From positions 2,995,501-3,059,500 of the forward strand of contig NZ_CP025938.1 in NCBI RefSeq assembly GCF_002893765.1: a DNA stretch of 64,000 bases. The letters run 5' to 3'. A program made the position numbers and the translations under genes. Shown piece by piece: positions 34,706 to 43,792 of the stretch (the first letter of the stretch is position 1; the number at the start of each line of letters is the position of its first letter). Source of the stretch: Tamlana carrageenivorans (GTDB lineage Bacteria; Bacteroidota; Bacteroidia; Flavobacteriales; Flavobacteriaceae). The notes below the pieces were generated by a model. The model was not told where the DNA came from. It did not search any database and saw only the letters and a program-made list of their open reading frames with translations.

Positions 34706-37700
34706 ATGACTACAAAAAAAAACAAACTACTTAAGCGTTTTGCGCTTATGTTTCTAATGTTGTTAGGAACGTATCTGCAAGCACAAGAAAAAAATGTTTC
34801 TGGTACCGTTACCTCTAGTGAGGACGGTATAAGTATACCAGGGGTTAATATTTTACTAAAAGGAACTACCACAGGAACATCTACAGATTTTGATGGTGTT
34901 TTTAATATTCAAGTTCCTGGAAAAGATGCCGTTCTTCAATTTAGCTATTTGGGCTATGTTACTAAAGAAGTAGTGGTTGGAGATAACTCAAACTTGTCTG
35001 TTGTACTTCAAGTTGACGAGAATGAGCTCGAAGAAATTGTTGTTATTGGTTATGGCACCGTTAAGAAAAGCGATGTGTCAGGCTCAGTTTCTTCAGTAAA
35101 AGCAGCAGAACTTACTGCGTATCCAACTTTAAGTGCCGAACAAGCATTACAAGGTAGAGCGGCAGGGGTTTCGGTTCAATCCAATAATGGAGGAGAGCCA
35201 GGGGCACCTATAAAAGTACGTATTCGTGGTGGTACGTCTATTAATGCAAGTAGCGATGCGCTAATTGTTGTAGACGGATTTGTTGGTGCAAGCATGCCAG
35301 CTCCAGAGGATATTGCATCTATGGAAGTATTAAAAGACGCATCGGCAACAGCCATTTATGGTTCAAGAGGATCGAATGGAGTTATTATGGTAACTACTAA
35401 AAAAGGGACGTCAACTAAGCCAACTTTGGAGTTAAATACATCCTATTCAGTACAAAATGTTAATAATACTATTGATTTATTAGACGCTAACGAATTTGCA
35501 ACCTATAGAAAGGCGTATTCAGCAAATTATAACCAAGGACCAGCAAATACAGATTGGCAAGACCTTATTTATGCTACGGGAAGTATTTCAAACACACAGT
35601 TAGCATTTTCAGGTGGTTCCGAAACTTCTAAATATTACATTTCTGGAAATTACTACACACAAGATGGTGTTGTAATGAACAGTAATTTAGAACGTTTTAC
35701 GGTATTGAGTAATATTGATATAGATGTTACCGATAATTTTAAAGTAGGCTTAAACGTTTTTGGTGGTCGTTCTGCTAAAGATGGTGTTAGTACCCAAGCT
35801 CAAACCGGTGGAACTGGTGGAGGAGATGTTATTTCTTCAGCCTATCGCTTTGCTCCAGATTTAGACATTTATAATGCAGACGGTACTTATACGATTAACT
35901 CTTTGGGTGATGATATCGACAACCCATATGCTTTAGCAAAAGAAAGTATCGACGAGCGTTCTGTAGATACTTATAGAACTAACTTTTATGCAGCATACGA
36001 AATTATTGAAGGCTTAGAACTTAAAACAACTTTTGGTTTTAGCTCAGTAAACACTCAAATAGGAAAATTTAAACCAACGACACTTCTTGCTGGAGCAGGT
36101 GTTGGAGGTGAGGCTACTCTAGAAAATAGAAGATCTACCAATGTGCTTTCGGAAAACTATTTAACCTATAAAAAAACTGTAGGGAATCATAATTTCACTT
36201 TGTTAGGAGGTTACTCTTATCAAAAGAATAAAAATGAAGGTTCCCTTGCAGGAGCAAGAAGTTTTGTGACTAATGAGGTATCTTATAGAAACCTTGAAGG
36301 CGGTGCAGTAACTATGCAACCTAGTTCATTTTTAGACGAAACCGAATTAATTTCTGTCTTTGGACGTGTTAATTATGAATACGCAAGCAAATACATTTTT
36401 ACGTTTACAGCAAGACGCGATGGATCTTCAAATTTCAGTAAAAATAATAAATATGCGTTCTTCCCTTCTGGAGCTATTGCTTGGAATATGGGTAATGAAA
36501 ATTTCTTAAAAGATAGCAATGTTATTAGCAATTGGAAATGGCGTGCCAGTTATGGAGCAACAGGAAATCCGTCAATTTCACCATACGAGACTTTAGCTAA
36601 ATTTTCTTCAGTATATGGGGTTGTAGGAGATCAGCAAGTTAATTCGGTGGTTTTAACCGATTTTGCTAATGATAACCTAAAATGGGAAACCTCGAAGCAA
36701 TTAGATCTTGGTGTAGACGTGGCTTTATTTAATAATAGATTAGAACTTACGTTTGATTATTACAATATTCAAACAGAAGATTTACTGTTTCCTCGTCCGC
36801 TTCCTGAATATTCAGGTGTATCCTCTCAAATTCAAAATATTGGAGAGTTGAAAAATGAAGGTTATGAGTTCTCTTTAAACTCTAGAAATATTGCAAACGA
36901 AGATTTTACATGGTCTACAGCGTTCAATTTTTCAACCAATAAAAACGAAATGGTAACATTGCCAGATGGCGACGATTTATTTATTGATTCTGCTCCTGGT
37001 CATTTCTTACAAAGACAAACACAGGTTTTGCGTGAAGGGGAGTCGGTTGGTTCTTTTTATGGATATGAATATAAAGGTGTTTATCAAGGAGGAACGCTGC
37101 CTGATGGAACCGCAACATTATCTAGTGATTCAGCACCAGGAGGTGAATTGTTCGCCGATTTAAACAATGATGGAGAAATCACTACAGCCGATAGAAAAAT
37201 TATTGGCGACCCTACACCAGATTTTACGATGGGGTTAAATAATGATTTTAGATACAAAAATTTCGATATGAATTTGTTCTTTCAAGCATCTGTTGGTGGT
37301 GAAATATTAAACTACACCTTGTTAGAATTAGGTTCTGGAGTGTCAAACGCTTCTGCAGATATGGTTAATGCTTGGTCTACAACGAATACAGATACAAATA
37401 TACCTAGACCCGAAGTTCGCGAAAAAAGAATTACATCTCGTTATGTGTATGACGGTAGTTATGTAAGATTGAAAAACTTGTCTTTCGGTTATAATATTCC
37501 GGGAACTGTATTAAGTAAGTTAAGTCTTGAAAAAGCTCGTATTTATATAAGTGGACAGAACTTATTAACGTTTACCGATTATCCTGGGGCAGATCCAGAG
37601 GCGAATTACAGAAACGATAATAACCAGAGAAGTAATACCAATGTAGGTTTAGATTATGGTAGCTACCCTAATGTTAAAACGTTTACTATGGGATTAAACT

Positions 37701-37711
37701 TAAAATTTTAA
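34706..37711 (+). CDS. SusC-like TonB-dependent outer-membrane transporter
   Basis: 1001 residues. Signal peptide ending YLQAQ (about 1-27). CarboxypepD_reg-like domain (about 30-105) with GVNILLKGTTTGTSTDFDG. TonB-box-like EEIVVIGYGTVKK near 110-122. Plug domain (about 125-230) with DASATAIYGSRGSNGVIMVTTKKG split over its end. 22-strand barrel ending in the aromatic GLNLKF. It imports oligosaccharides across the outer membrane with its SusD partner, whose ATG is one base past this stop. In this locus the cargo should be ulvan oligomers made at the surface by the T9SS-secreted lyase. It has its own -7 box and, in line with the family, should be induced by the HTCS protein. Confidence 0.95.
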   Translation: MTTKKNKLLKRFALMFLMLLGTYLQAQEKNVSGTVTSSEDGISIPGVNILLKGTTTGTSTDFDGVFNIQVPGKDAVLQFSYLGYVTKEVVVGDNSNLSVVLQVDENELEEIVVIGYGTVKKSDVSGSVSSVKAAELTAYPTLSAEQALQGRAAGVSVQSNNGGEPGAPIKVRIRGGTSINASSDALIVVDGFVGASMPAPEDIASMEVLKDASATAIYGSRGSNGVIMVTTKKGTSTKPTLELNTSYSVQNVNNTIDLLDANEFATYRKAYSANYNQGPANTDWQDLIYATGSISNTQLAFSGGSETSKYYISGNYYTQDGVVMNSNLERFTVLSNIDIDVTDNFKVGLNVFGGRSAKDGVSTQAQTGGTGGGDVISSAYRFAPDLDIYNADGTYTINSLGDDIDNPYALAKESIDERSVDTYRTNFYAAYEIIEGLELKTTFGFSSVNTQIGKFKPTTLLAGAGVGGEATLENRRSTNVLSENYLTYKKTVGNHNFTLLGGYSYQKNKNEGSLAGARSFVTNEVSYRNLEGGAVTMQPSSFLDETELISVFGRVNYEYASKYIFTFTARRDGSSNFSKNNKYAFFPSGAIAWNMGNENFLKDSNVISNWKWRASYGATGNPSISPYETLAKFSSVYGVVGDQQVNSVVLTDFANDNLKWETSKQLDLGVDVALFNNRLELTFDYYNIQTEDLLFPRPLPEYSGVSSQIQNIGELKNEGYEFSLNSRNIANEDFTWSTAFNFSTNKNEMVTLPDGDDLFIDSAPGHFLQRQTQVLREGESVGSFYGYEYKGVYQGGTLPDGTATLSSDSAPGGELFADLNNDGEITTADRKIIGDPTPDFTMGLNNDFRYKNFDMNLFFQASVGGEILNYTLLELGSGVSNASADMVNAWSTTNTDTNIPRPEVREKRITSRYVYDGSYVRLKNLSFGYNIPGTVLSKLSLEKARIYISGQNLLTFTDYPGADPEANYRNDNNQRSNTNVGLDYGSYPNVKTFTMGLNLKF

Positions 37712-37712
37712 T

Positions 37713-39239
37713 ATGAAGACTATGAAAAAATATAAAATAACATTTTTTTTAGCACTACTAGCTTTTGTAGGGTGCTCAGATTTAGAAGAAAATCCAGTAG
37801 GAATATTAGCTCCAGAGTCCTTTTTTAAGACGACAGCTGATTTGCAAGCTGCTGTAAACGGAAGTTTTGCAGGCATGTCTACAGAATCGTATTGGGGTAG
37901 AAAGTTAACTTTAACCTTATTGTTAAGAGGCGATTTGGCCGATATTGGCGATCAAGGTACTTCAGGAAGAAGAAAAGAAGTAAATGGTTTTACTATGGGT
38001 GATGATAACGGTATGGTAAGTGCTTTCTGGCCACAATCTTATGCCATTATAGGTACCGCAAACCAAGCTATTTCTAACGCAGGTTTAATAAACGATGATG
38101 AAGCTAAAGTAAATGCAGTAGTGGCACAGGCATATTTTGCAAGAGCTTTTACTTACTATCATTTAGTACGTTTATTTGGAGATATTCCTTATATTGATTT
38201 TGCTGTTTCTGATGCTGCGGATATTGCAGAAATTTCTAAAACACCAGAAAATGAAGTTTATGAAGGCATTATTTCAGATTTAGAATTTGCGAAACAATGG
38301 CTGCCAGATACACAAGGGTCACGTGCTTTACCATCTAAAGCTACGGCAGCAGCTTATTTAGCTTCTGTATATTTAACAATTGCTGATTATCCTAAGGCTG
38401 CAGCCGAGGCACAGTTTGTAATAAACAATGAATCGCGTTTTGATTTGGCCTTAGAATCAGATTTTCAAGACCTCTTTAACGCCGACAAAACTGAAGGGTT
38501 AAGAGAACCATTATTTACAATTGATTATGTTGGTCAAACCAGAGTGAATAGTTATGGTCAAGATTATGTGGCGCCAGTTACAGGAATTAGAGGCGATGCT
38601 ACTCATGAATACGGTGAAGGTTGGAGTGTTGCTGTACCAAGCTTAAAAGTGTATCAAAATTGGGATGGTAAAGACTATAGAAAGGCTGTAAGTTTAGATA
38701 CTACTGCAACAACTAAAGGTGGGGTTGTTTATCCGTATACGCAGTTTGAAGACTATTCAGATGCTGCAGTAAATCGTCCACACATTGCAAAGTATTACCG
38801 CTATGCAGGACTTGCAGGAAACAATGGAAGGGAATCAAGCCATAATTACATTACCATGCGTTATGCTGAGGTTTTCTTAATTGCTGCCGAAGCTTTAAAT
38901 GAAGTAAATGGTGGTTCATCGGAAGCAGTTGCTTATGTTAATAAACTTCGTGAAAGAGCAAGAATGGGCTCAGGATCTCTATACCCAATGGATGTTCAAG
39001 ATGGTTTATCACAAGATGCCTTGAGGGAAACAATTATAAATGAAAGAGCGATTGAGTTGGCTTTTGAATTTAAACGTTGGTACGATATTAAAAGATTGAA
39101 ATTAGGAAACGAAGCTTTTGGGCCAAATGGTTTAGAGCCTCAATCAAATTTTGATGCTAGTAGAGATTATTTACTGCCTTTACCTGGTCCAGAATTGGTG
39201 AGAAATCCTAATTTATTGCCGAACAATACAGGTTATTAA
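37713..39239 (+). CDS. SusD-like surface glycan-binding lipoprotein
   Basis: 508 residues, lipobox LAFVGC with Cys21 (an ATG at 37722 is an alternative start). The TPR-like helices of the SusD/RagB family are seen in VVAQAYFARAFTYYHLVRLFGDIPY, here spanning about 140-165. The C-terminal half carries NYITMRYAEVFLIAAEALNEV and ERAIELAFEFKRWYDIKR, both diagnostic. It forms the lid of the SusC barrel and captures oligosaccharide at the cell surface. It follows susC by one base, the standard arrangement. Confidence 0.95.
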   Translation: MKTMKKYKITFFLALLAFVGCSDLEENPVGILAPESFFKTTADLQAAVNGSFAGMSTESYWGRKLTLTLLLRGDLADIGDQGTSGRRKEVNGFTMGDDNGMVSAFWPQSYAIIGTANQAISNAGLINDDEAKVNAVVAQAYFARAFTYYHLVRLFGDIPYIDFAVSDAADIAEISKTPENEVYEGIISDLEFAKQWLPDTQGSRALPSKATAAAYLASVYLTIADYPKAAAEAQFVINNESRFDLALESDFQDLFNADKTEGLREPLFTIDYVGQTRVNSYGQDYVAPVTGIRGDATHEYGEGWSVAVPSLKVYQNWDGKDYRKAVSLDTTATTKGGVVYPYTQFEDYSDAAVNRPHIAKYYRYAGLAGNNGRESSHNYITMRYAEVFLIAAEALNEVNGGSSEAVAYVNKLRERARMGSGSLYPMDVQDGLSQDALRETIINERAIELAFEFKRWYDIKRLKLGNEAFGPNGLEPQSNFDASRDYLLPLPGPELVRNPNLLPNNTGY

Positions 39240-39253
39240 TTTATAGTTTATTT

Positions 39254-40444
39254 ATGTTGAAAGTTAGTTTTTTTGTTTTAGTTCTAGGGCTTACATTCTT
39301 AAATATAGGGTGTAAGTCTGAGGCTAAAACTGACAAAGAAAATATGCAGATAGAATTAAAGTCTGCTTTAGAGAGTCGATTCCAGAAATTATTGGATTAC
39401 CCAGTAGGGGCTAACAATTTTCCAAGAAGTATGAGTATAAACCCTGTAACCATACAAACGGTAAATTCTAACGATTGGACAAGTGGTTTTTTTCCAGGTA
39501 ATTTATGGCAATTATATAAATTAACAGGAAACACATTATATCAAGAAAAGGCTAAAACATGGACAAAATTAGTCGAAAATCAAAAGGAGAATGATAGAAC
39601 CCACGATATGGGTTTTAAGGTCTATTGCAGTTTTGGTGAAGGTTTAAAGCAAAATCCTAATAATTCGTATTACAAAGATGTTATTTTAGAAAGTGCTAAA
39701 ACTTTAACTACGCGATATCATGATACCGTACAATCTATAAGGTCTTGGGATTTTAATAAGGACGTATGGGATTTTCCAGTGATTATCGATAATATGATGA
39801 ACTTAGAGTTATTGTTTGAAGCGACAAAACTGTCTGGAGATAGTATTTATCATCAAATAGCAGTCAAGCATGCGAATACGACTTTAAAAAATCAGTTTAG
39901 AGCAGATCAGAGTGTTTTTCATGTGGTTAATTATGATACTATTTCTGGAGCTGTAAAAACCAAAGATACCCACCAAGGATTTAATAGAAATTCGTCATGG
40001 GCACGCGGACAAGCTTGGGCTATTTATGGGTATACCATGTGCTATCGTTACACTAAAGATCCAGCTTATTTAAATCAGGCTAAAGCTACAACAGCATTCT
40101 ATATGCAGCATAAAAATCTACCCAAAGATGGTGTGCCGTATTGGGATTTTAACGATCCAAAAATCCCGAATGCACCTAGAGATGCCTCGGCAGCAGCCGT
40201 AGTGACTTCAGCATTATTTGAGTTGTTTACTTTTACAAACGATACAGGATATCTAGAGTTTGCAAACAAAGTATTAAGTCATTTAAATTCTAAAGATTAT
40301 ATTTTGGATAGCACCGTTAAAGGACCTTTTATTTTAGATCATAGTACCGGAAATTGGCCTAAAAATGATGAAATAAATGAACCTATAGTATATGCCGATT
40401 ATTATTTCTTAGAAGCCTTACTTAGGAAACAAGAATTGGATTAA
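39254..40444 (+). CDS. GH88 unsaturated glucuronyl hydrolase, lipoprotein
   Basis: 396 residues, lipobox LNIGC with Cys20. The (alpha/alpha)6-barrel family GH88 is shown by WTSGFFPGNLWQLY, and by the two catalytic aspartates Asp118 (in THDMGF) and Asp179 (in IIDNMMNLELL). They are 61 residues apart, as in the characterised Bacillus enzyme (Asp88 and Asp149). GFNRNSSWARGQAW is another conserved block. The enzyme hydrates the double bond of the 4,5-unsaturated uronate left by lyases, releasing it for KduI. It is the third gene of susC-susD-GH88 and is followed by a strong terminator. GH105 is the nearest alternative family, but the motifs favour GH88. Confidence 0.9.
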   Translation: MLKVSFFVLVLGLTFLNIGCKSEAKTDKENMQIELKSALESRFQKLLDYPVGANNFPRSMSINPVTIQTVNSNDWTSGFFPGNLWQLYKLTGNTLYQEKAKTWTKLVENQKENDRTHDMGFKVYCSFGEGLKQNPNNSYYKDVILESAKTLTTRYHDTVQSIRSWDFNKDVWDFPVIIDNMMNLELLFEATKLSGDSIYHQIAVKHANTTLKNQFRADQSVFHVVNYDTISGAVKTKDTHQGFNRNSSWARGQAWAIYGYTMCYRYTKDPAYLNQAKATTAFYMQHKNLPKDGVPYWDFNDPKIPNAPRDASAAAVVTSALFELFTFTNDTGYLEFANKVLSHLNSKDYILDSTVKGPFILDHSTGNWPKNDEINEPIVYADYYFLEALLRKQELD

Positions 40445-40480
40445 AAGATAATGGCTTCGGGCTAATTAATTTGTAAAATA

Positions 40481-40511
40481 TAAACCGCTTACATCAAATG
40501 TAAGCGGTTTA
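40481..40511. terminator. Strong bidirectional terminator between GH88 and lacI
   Basis: TAAACCGCTTACAT and its exact complement form a perfect 14-base stem with loop CAA. T-rich on both sides, it serves the convergent GH88 (+) and LacI (-) genes. A mutated copy is present at about 60280-60306. Confidence 0.88.
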
Positions 40512-40537
40512 TTTGTTTTAATAAGTGCTGGTAGGTA

Positions 40538-41620
40538 TTATTCATTTGTTAAAGTCCCTTCGTACATGGCTTGATTCATATCGTTATACATGACATTTTC
40601 TTTAATGAGAATATCTATTGGTAGGTAAATCTTTTCATTAGGCGTTTTACCTTTTATTAAAAAATCGGTCATAATCCGTATAGCTTCATAACCTTGTTCA
40701 AAGGGTTTTTGTGATATTAAAAATGAAACCGCATCCTGTTTTAGGTAGGTCATGTTTTGTGGCGTATTATCGAATCCAATAATTTTAAAATTTTCATATC
40801 CACTTTCCTGAAAACAGTCTATTACCGCTGAGGTTCTACTCGAGGGAATAAATATGCCTGCCAATGCAGGTATCGTCTTCAAAATTTGGTTTAACTGTGC
40901 TTTAGTTTGGTTACTATCATTTAAACTTTCAATTTTTAAAGCCGTAATTCCAGTATTGATATGATGCTGTTTAAAATAATCATGAAAGCCTTGTATACGT
41001 TTAGCAATAGCATTATTGTCACCAATATAATCACGAGCTTGAATAATTAATATATCCGATTTAGGGGCTAAGCCCATATGCATTAACTTACCAGCAATAT
41101 AACCGGAAGTATAAGAATCCTGACCGATATAAGCTAGGTTATTGAATCCTTCAATATCAATGTTTAAAAAAATATAAGGGATTTGTACGGTATCTAGTTG
41201 CTGCACAATTTTTTGGGTTTCTTCTAAAAACATAGGAGCAAAAATGACCGCTGTGGGTTGTGATTCTAATAAAACTTGAAAACTTTCAAAATAGGAGCTA
41301 GGCTGATACTGGTTAAACGTAAAGCATTGCACATGAATGCCTAAACTTTTAACATCCTCGATGGCTTTTAAAATTCCTAGATAAGGCGATTTCCAAAAGG
41401 CATCGGTATCATTGTGTTCAGGAATTAAAACCGCAATAGTATGTTTGTTTTTTAAGGCTAAGGCACTGGCTACAGGGTTTATACTGTAATTATGACGCTC
41501 TAGAATCTTTTTAACTTTGGCTTCTGTTTTTTTGGAAACACCACCACGGTTGTGCAGTACACGATCTACCGTCCCTTCAGAAACTTGAGCTTCTTGTGCA
41601 ATATCCTTTATTCTAATCAT
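40538..41620 (-). CDS. LacI-family transcriptional regulator of uronate catabolism
   Basis: 360 residues. The helix-turn-helix is IKDIAQEAQVSEGTVDRVLHNRGGVS at residues 3-28, followed by the hinge (about 45-60). Residues 61-340 form a periplasmic-binding-protein-like sensor domain (IAVLIPEHND, YIGQDSYTSGYIAGKLM, GFDNTPQNM). Unlike canonical LacI proteins its closest style is the ribose-binding type that responds to a sugar or sugar acid. It is divergent from the glucuronate operon, and two near-palindromic sites flank that operon's -7 box, so it very likely represses it and is released by a uronate intermediate. A decayed copy of the gene lies at 60340-61170. Confidence 0.88.
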   Translation of the reverse strand: MIRIKDIAQEAQVSEGTVDRVLHNRGGVSKKTEAKVKKILERHNYSINPVASALALKNKHTIAVLIPEHNDTDAFWKSPYLGILKAIEDVKSLGIHVQCFTFNQYQPSSYFESFQVLLESQPTAVIFAPMFLEETQKIVQQLDTVQIPYIFLNIDIEGFNNLAYIGQDSYTSGYIAGKLMHMGLAPKSDILIIQARDYIGDNNAIAKRIQGFHDYFKQHHINTGITALKIESLNDSNQTKAQLNQILKTIPALAGIFIPSSRTSAVIDCFQESGYENFKIIGFDNTPQNMTYLKQDAVSFLISQKPFEQGYEAIRIMTDFLIKGKTPNEKIYLPIDILIKENVMYNDMNQAMYEGTLTNE

Positions 41621-41690
41621 GCCTATATGGGTGTTGAATTTTATTAGAAGTTACAAATTAACACAAATATTATAAATAACCCACACTTTT

Positions 41691-41735
41691 CGTGGGCGCA
41701 CACTATTTTTTATTATATTTGCGTGGGCGCACACG
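41691..41735 (+). promoter_or_regulatory. Glucuronate operon promoter bracketed by two LacI-type operators
   Basis: Operator 1 is cgtgggcgcacac at 41691-41703 and operator 2 is cgtgggcgcacacg at 41722-41735. Each centres on GTGGGC|GCACAC, a near-palindrome with a central CG, the LacI-family style. Their starts are 31 bases apart, about three helix turns, so both face the same side of the DNA. Between them is a perfect -7 box TATATTTG (41714-41721). Operator 1 would cover the -33 region and operator 2 the transcription start. No other copy was found in the window. Confidence 0.8.
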
Positions 41736-41766
41736 AAAAAATCAATAATATTTAACAAAACATATC

Positions 41767-42594
41767 ATGAGTAAAGTAGTTGTTTTAACAGGAGCTGGAG
41801 GTGTACTTTGTAGTACGCTAGCTAAAGCATTGGCAAAGCAAGGGCATAAAATAGCCGTATTAGATTTAAAAAAAGAAACGGCAGAGCAAGTTGCTAGCGA
41901 CATTATAGCAGCGGGCGGAACAGCCATAGGCGTTGTAGCCAATGTATTAGAACGTGATTCTTTAGAGGCTGCTAAAACCGAAATTAATACGGCTTTAGGA
42001 GCTTGCGATATTTTAGTAAATGGAGCAGGAGGTAACCATCCATTAGGAACGACTTCCAATCCGTTTTTAGAAGAAGCCGATTTGCAAAATACCACAGAAG
42101 GTTTTAAAACCTTTTTCGATTTAGACCCAAAGGGCATTGAGTTTGTTTTCAATTTAAACTTTATTGGCACCTTACTACCAACGCAGGTTTTCGCTAAAGA
42201 TATGGTGGGTAAAAAAGGTTGTAGCATTTTAAACATTTCGTCTATGAATGCTTTTACGCCGTTAACAAAAATACCTGCTTACAGTGGTGCGAAAGCAGCG
42301 GTTTCAAATTTTACAGAATGGCTTTCAGTACATTTTTCTAAAGTTGGCATTCGTGTAAATGCGCTTGCGCCAGGGTTTTTCTTAACCGATCAAAACCGAA
42401 CATTACTTACAAATACCGATGGAAGTTTAACACAACGCGGACAACAAATTATAGACCAGACACCCATGGGACGTTATGGCGAACCAGAAGACTTAATAAG
42501 CACAACGCTGTATTTGTGCGACGATGCATCGTCGTTTGTAACGGGAGTAGTTATTCCAATCGATGGCGGATTTAGCGCTTATAGCGGTGTATAA
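41767..42594 (+). CDS. uxuB: SDR-type D-mannonate oxidoreductase (fructuronate reductase)
   Basis: 275 residues, a short-chain dehydrogenase rather than the long-chain E. coli UxuB type. The cofactor loop reads TGAGGVLC, where Cys replaces the last Gly of TGxxxGxG; I recall this from other Bacteroidetes members. NGAGGNHP, the catalytic YSGAK and a VVIPIDGGF end are present. First gene of the operon, followed after 21 bases by uxuA and then uxaC, so the expected reaction is D-fructuronate to D-mannonate with NAD(P)H. The symbol reflects function by context, not homology to E. coli UxuB. Confidence 0.78.
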   Translation: MSKVVVLTGAGGVLCSTLAKALAKQGHKIAVLDLKKETAEQVASDIIAAGGTAIGVVANVLERDSLEAAKTEINTALGACDILVNGAGGNHPLGTTSNPFLEEADLQNTTEGFKTFFDLDPKGIEFVFNLNFIGTLLPTQVFAKDMVGKKGCSILNISSMNAFTPLTKIPAYSGAKAAVSNFTEWLSVHFSKVGIRVNALAPGFFLTDQNRTLLTNTDGSLTQRGQQIIDQTPMGRYGEPEDLISTTLYLCDDASSFVTGVVIPIDGGFSAYSGV

Positions 42595-42615
42595 AAAAAT
42601 AATAATTTAGAAGTT

Positions 42616-43791
42616 ATGGAACAAACATGGAGATGGTACGGACCTAAAGATCCGGTAACCTTATTAGATATTAAGCAAGCTGGTGCAACAGGAATTGTAT
42701 CGGCATTACATCATATTCCTAATGGTGCAGTTTGGAATACAACAGATATTTTAGAACGAAAAGCGGTTATAGAACAGGCTGGTTTAACGTGGAGTGTAGT
42801 AGAAAGTATTCCAGTGCATGAAAGTATAAAAACAAGATCTGGCAATTTTCAAACATATATAGATAACTACAAACAAAGCATAAAGAATTTAGCAGCTTGT
42901 GGGATTGGTATTGTGTGTTATAACTTTATGCCTGTTTTAGATTGGACGCGTACCGATTTAAACTACGAAGTTCCCGATGGTTCTCGCGCTCTACGTTTTA
43001 ATGCGACCGCTTTTGCTGCTTTCGAATTGTTTTTATTGCAACGTCCAGGGGCAGAAGCAACTTATACCGAAGCGCAACAAGCGGCTGCGAAAAAATATTT
43101 TGAAGGCATGACTGATGCCGACAAAACCCAGTTGGTAAACAATATTATTGCAGGGCTTCCTGGTGCCGAAGAGGGGTATACCTTAGAACAATTTCAAACC
43201 GTTTTAGATACTTATGCCCATATTGATGCCAAGGTGTTAAAGGCGAATTTAGTAGCTTTTTTAAAGGAGATTATTCCTGTAGCTTCACAAAACGAGGTGC
43301 TTATGTGTATCCACCCAGACGATCCGCCGTTTCCAATTTTAGGACTTCCACGTGTGGTAAGCACCGAGGCAGATTATGCGTATTTGTTCGAGCAAGTTCC
43401 AGACAGATCTAACGGTATTACATTTTGTACAGGGTCTTTAGGCGTTATTGCTTCCAATGATTTGGTTCAAATTTTTAAGCGTTTTGCAGACCGCGTTCAT
43501 TTTATTCATTTAAGAAGTACTCAGCGTGATGCAGCAGGAAACTTTCATGAAGCCAATCATTTAGAAGGCGATGTGCCGATGGTGGATGTGGTAAAATCCA
43601 TTATTTTAGAAGAACGTAACCGTAAAATAAAAGGTAAAAATGATTGGAACATCCCTATGCGTCCAGATCACGGTCACCAAATGTTAGATGATTTGAAAAA
43701 GAAAACAAATCCGGGCTATTCAGGAATTGGACGTTTAAGAGGTCTTGCTGAATTACGTGGTTTGGAATTAGGTATCTCTAAATGCATTTAA
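42616..43791 (+). CDS. uxuA: D-mannonate dehydratase
   Basis: 391 residues. The N-terminus EQTWRWYGPKDPVTLLDIKQ is the signature of UxuA, followed by TGIVSALHHIPNG. Later CIHPDDPPFPILGLPRVVS and MRPDHGHQMLDD supply metal-binding residues of the TIM barrel. It converts D-mannonate to KDG. One base separates its stop from uxaC. With the reductase and the isomerase it forms the complete glucuronate-to-KDG route for the saturated uronate units of ulvan. Confidence 0.95.
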   Translation: MEQTWRWYGPKDPVTLLDIKQAGATGIVSALHHIPNGAVWNTTDILERKAVIEQAGLTWSVVESIPVHESIKTRSGNFQTYIDNYKQSIKNLAACGIGIVCYNFMPVLDWTRTDLNYEVPDGSRALRFNATAFAAFELFLLQRPGAEATYTEAQQAAAKKYFEGMTDADKTQLVNNIIAGLPGAEEGYTLEQFQTVLDTYAHIDAKVLKANLVAFLKEIIPVASQNEVLMCIHPDDPPFPILGLPRVVSTEADYAYLFEQVPDRSNGITFCTGSLGVIASNDLVQIFKRFADRVHFIHLRSTQRDAAGNFHEANHLEGDVPMVDVVKSIILEERNRKIKGKNDWNIPMRPDHGHQMLDDLKKKTNPGYSGIGRLRGLAELRGLELGISKCI

Positions 43792-43792
43792 A

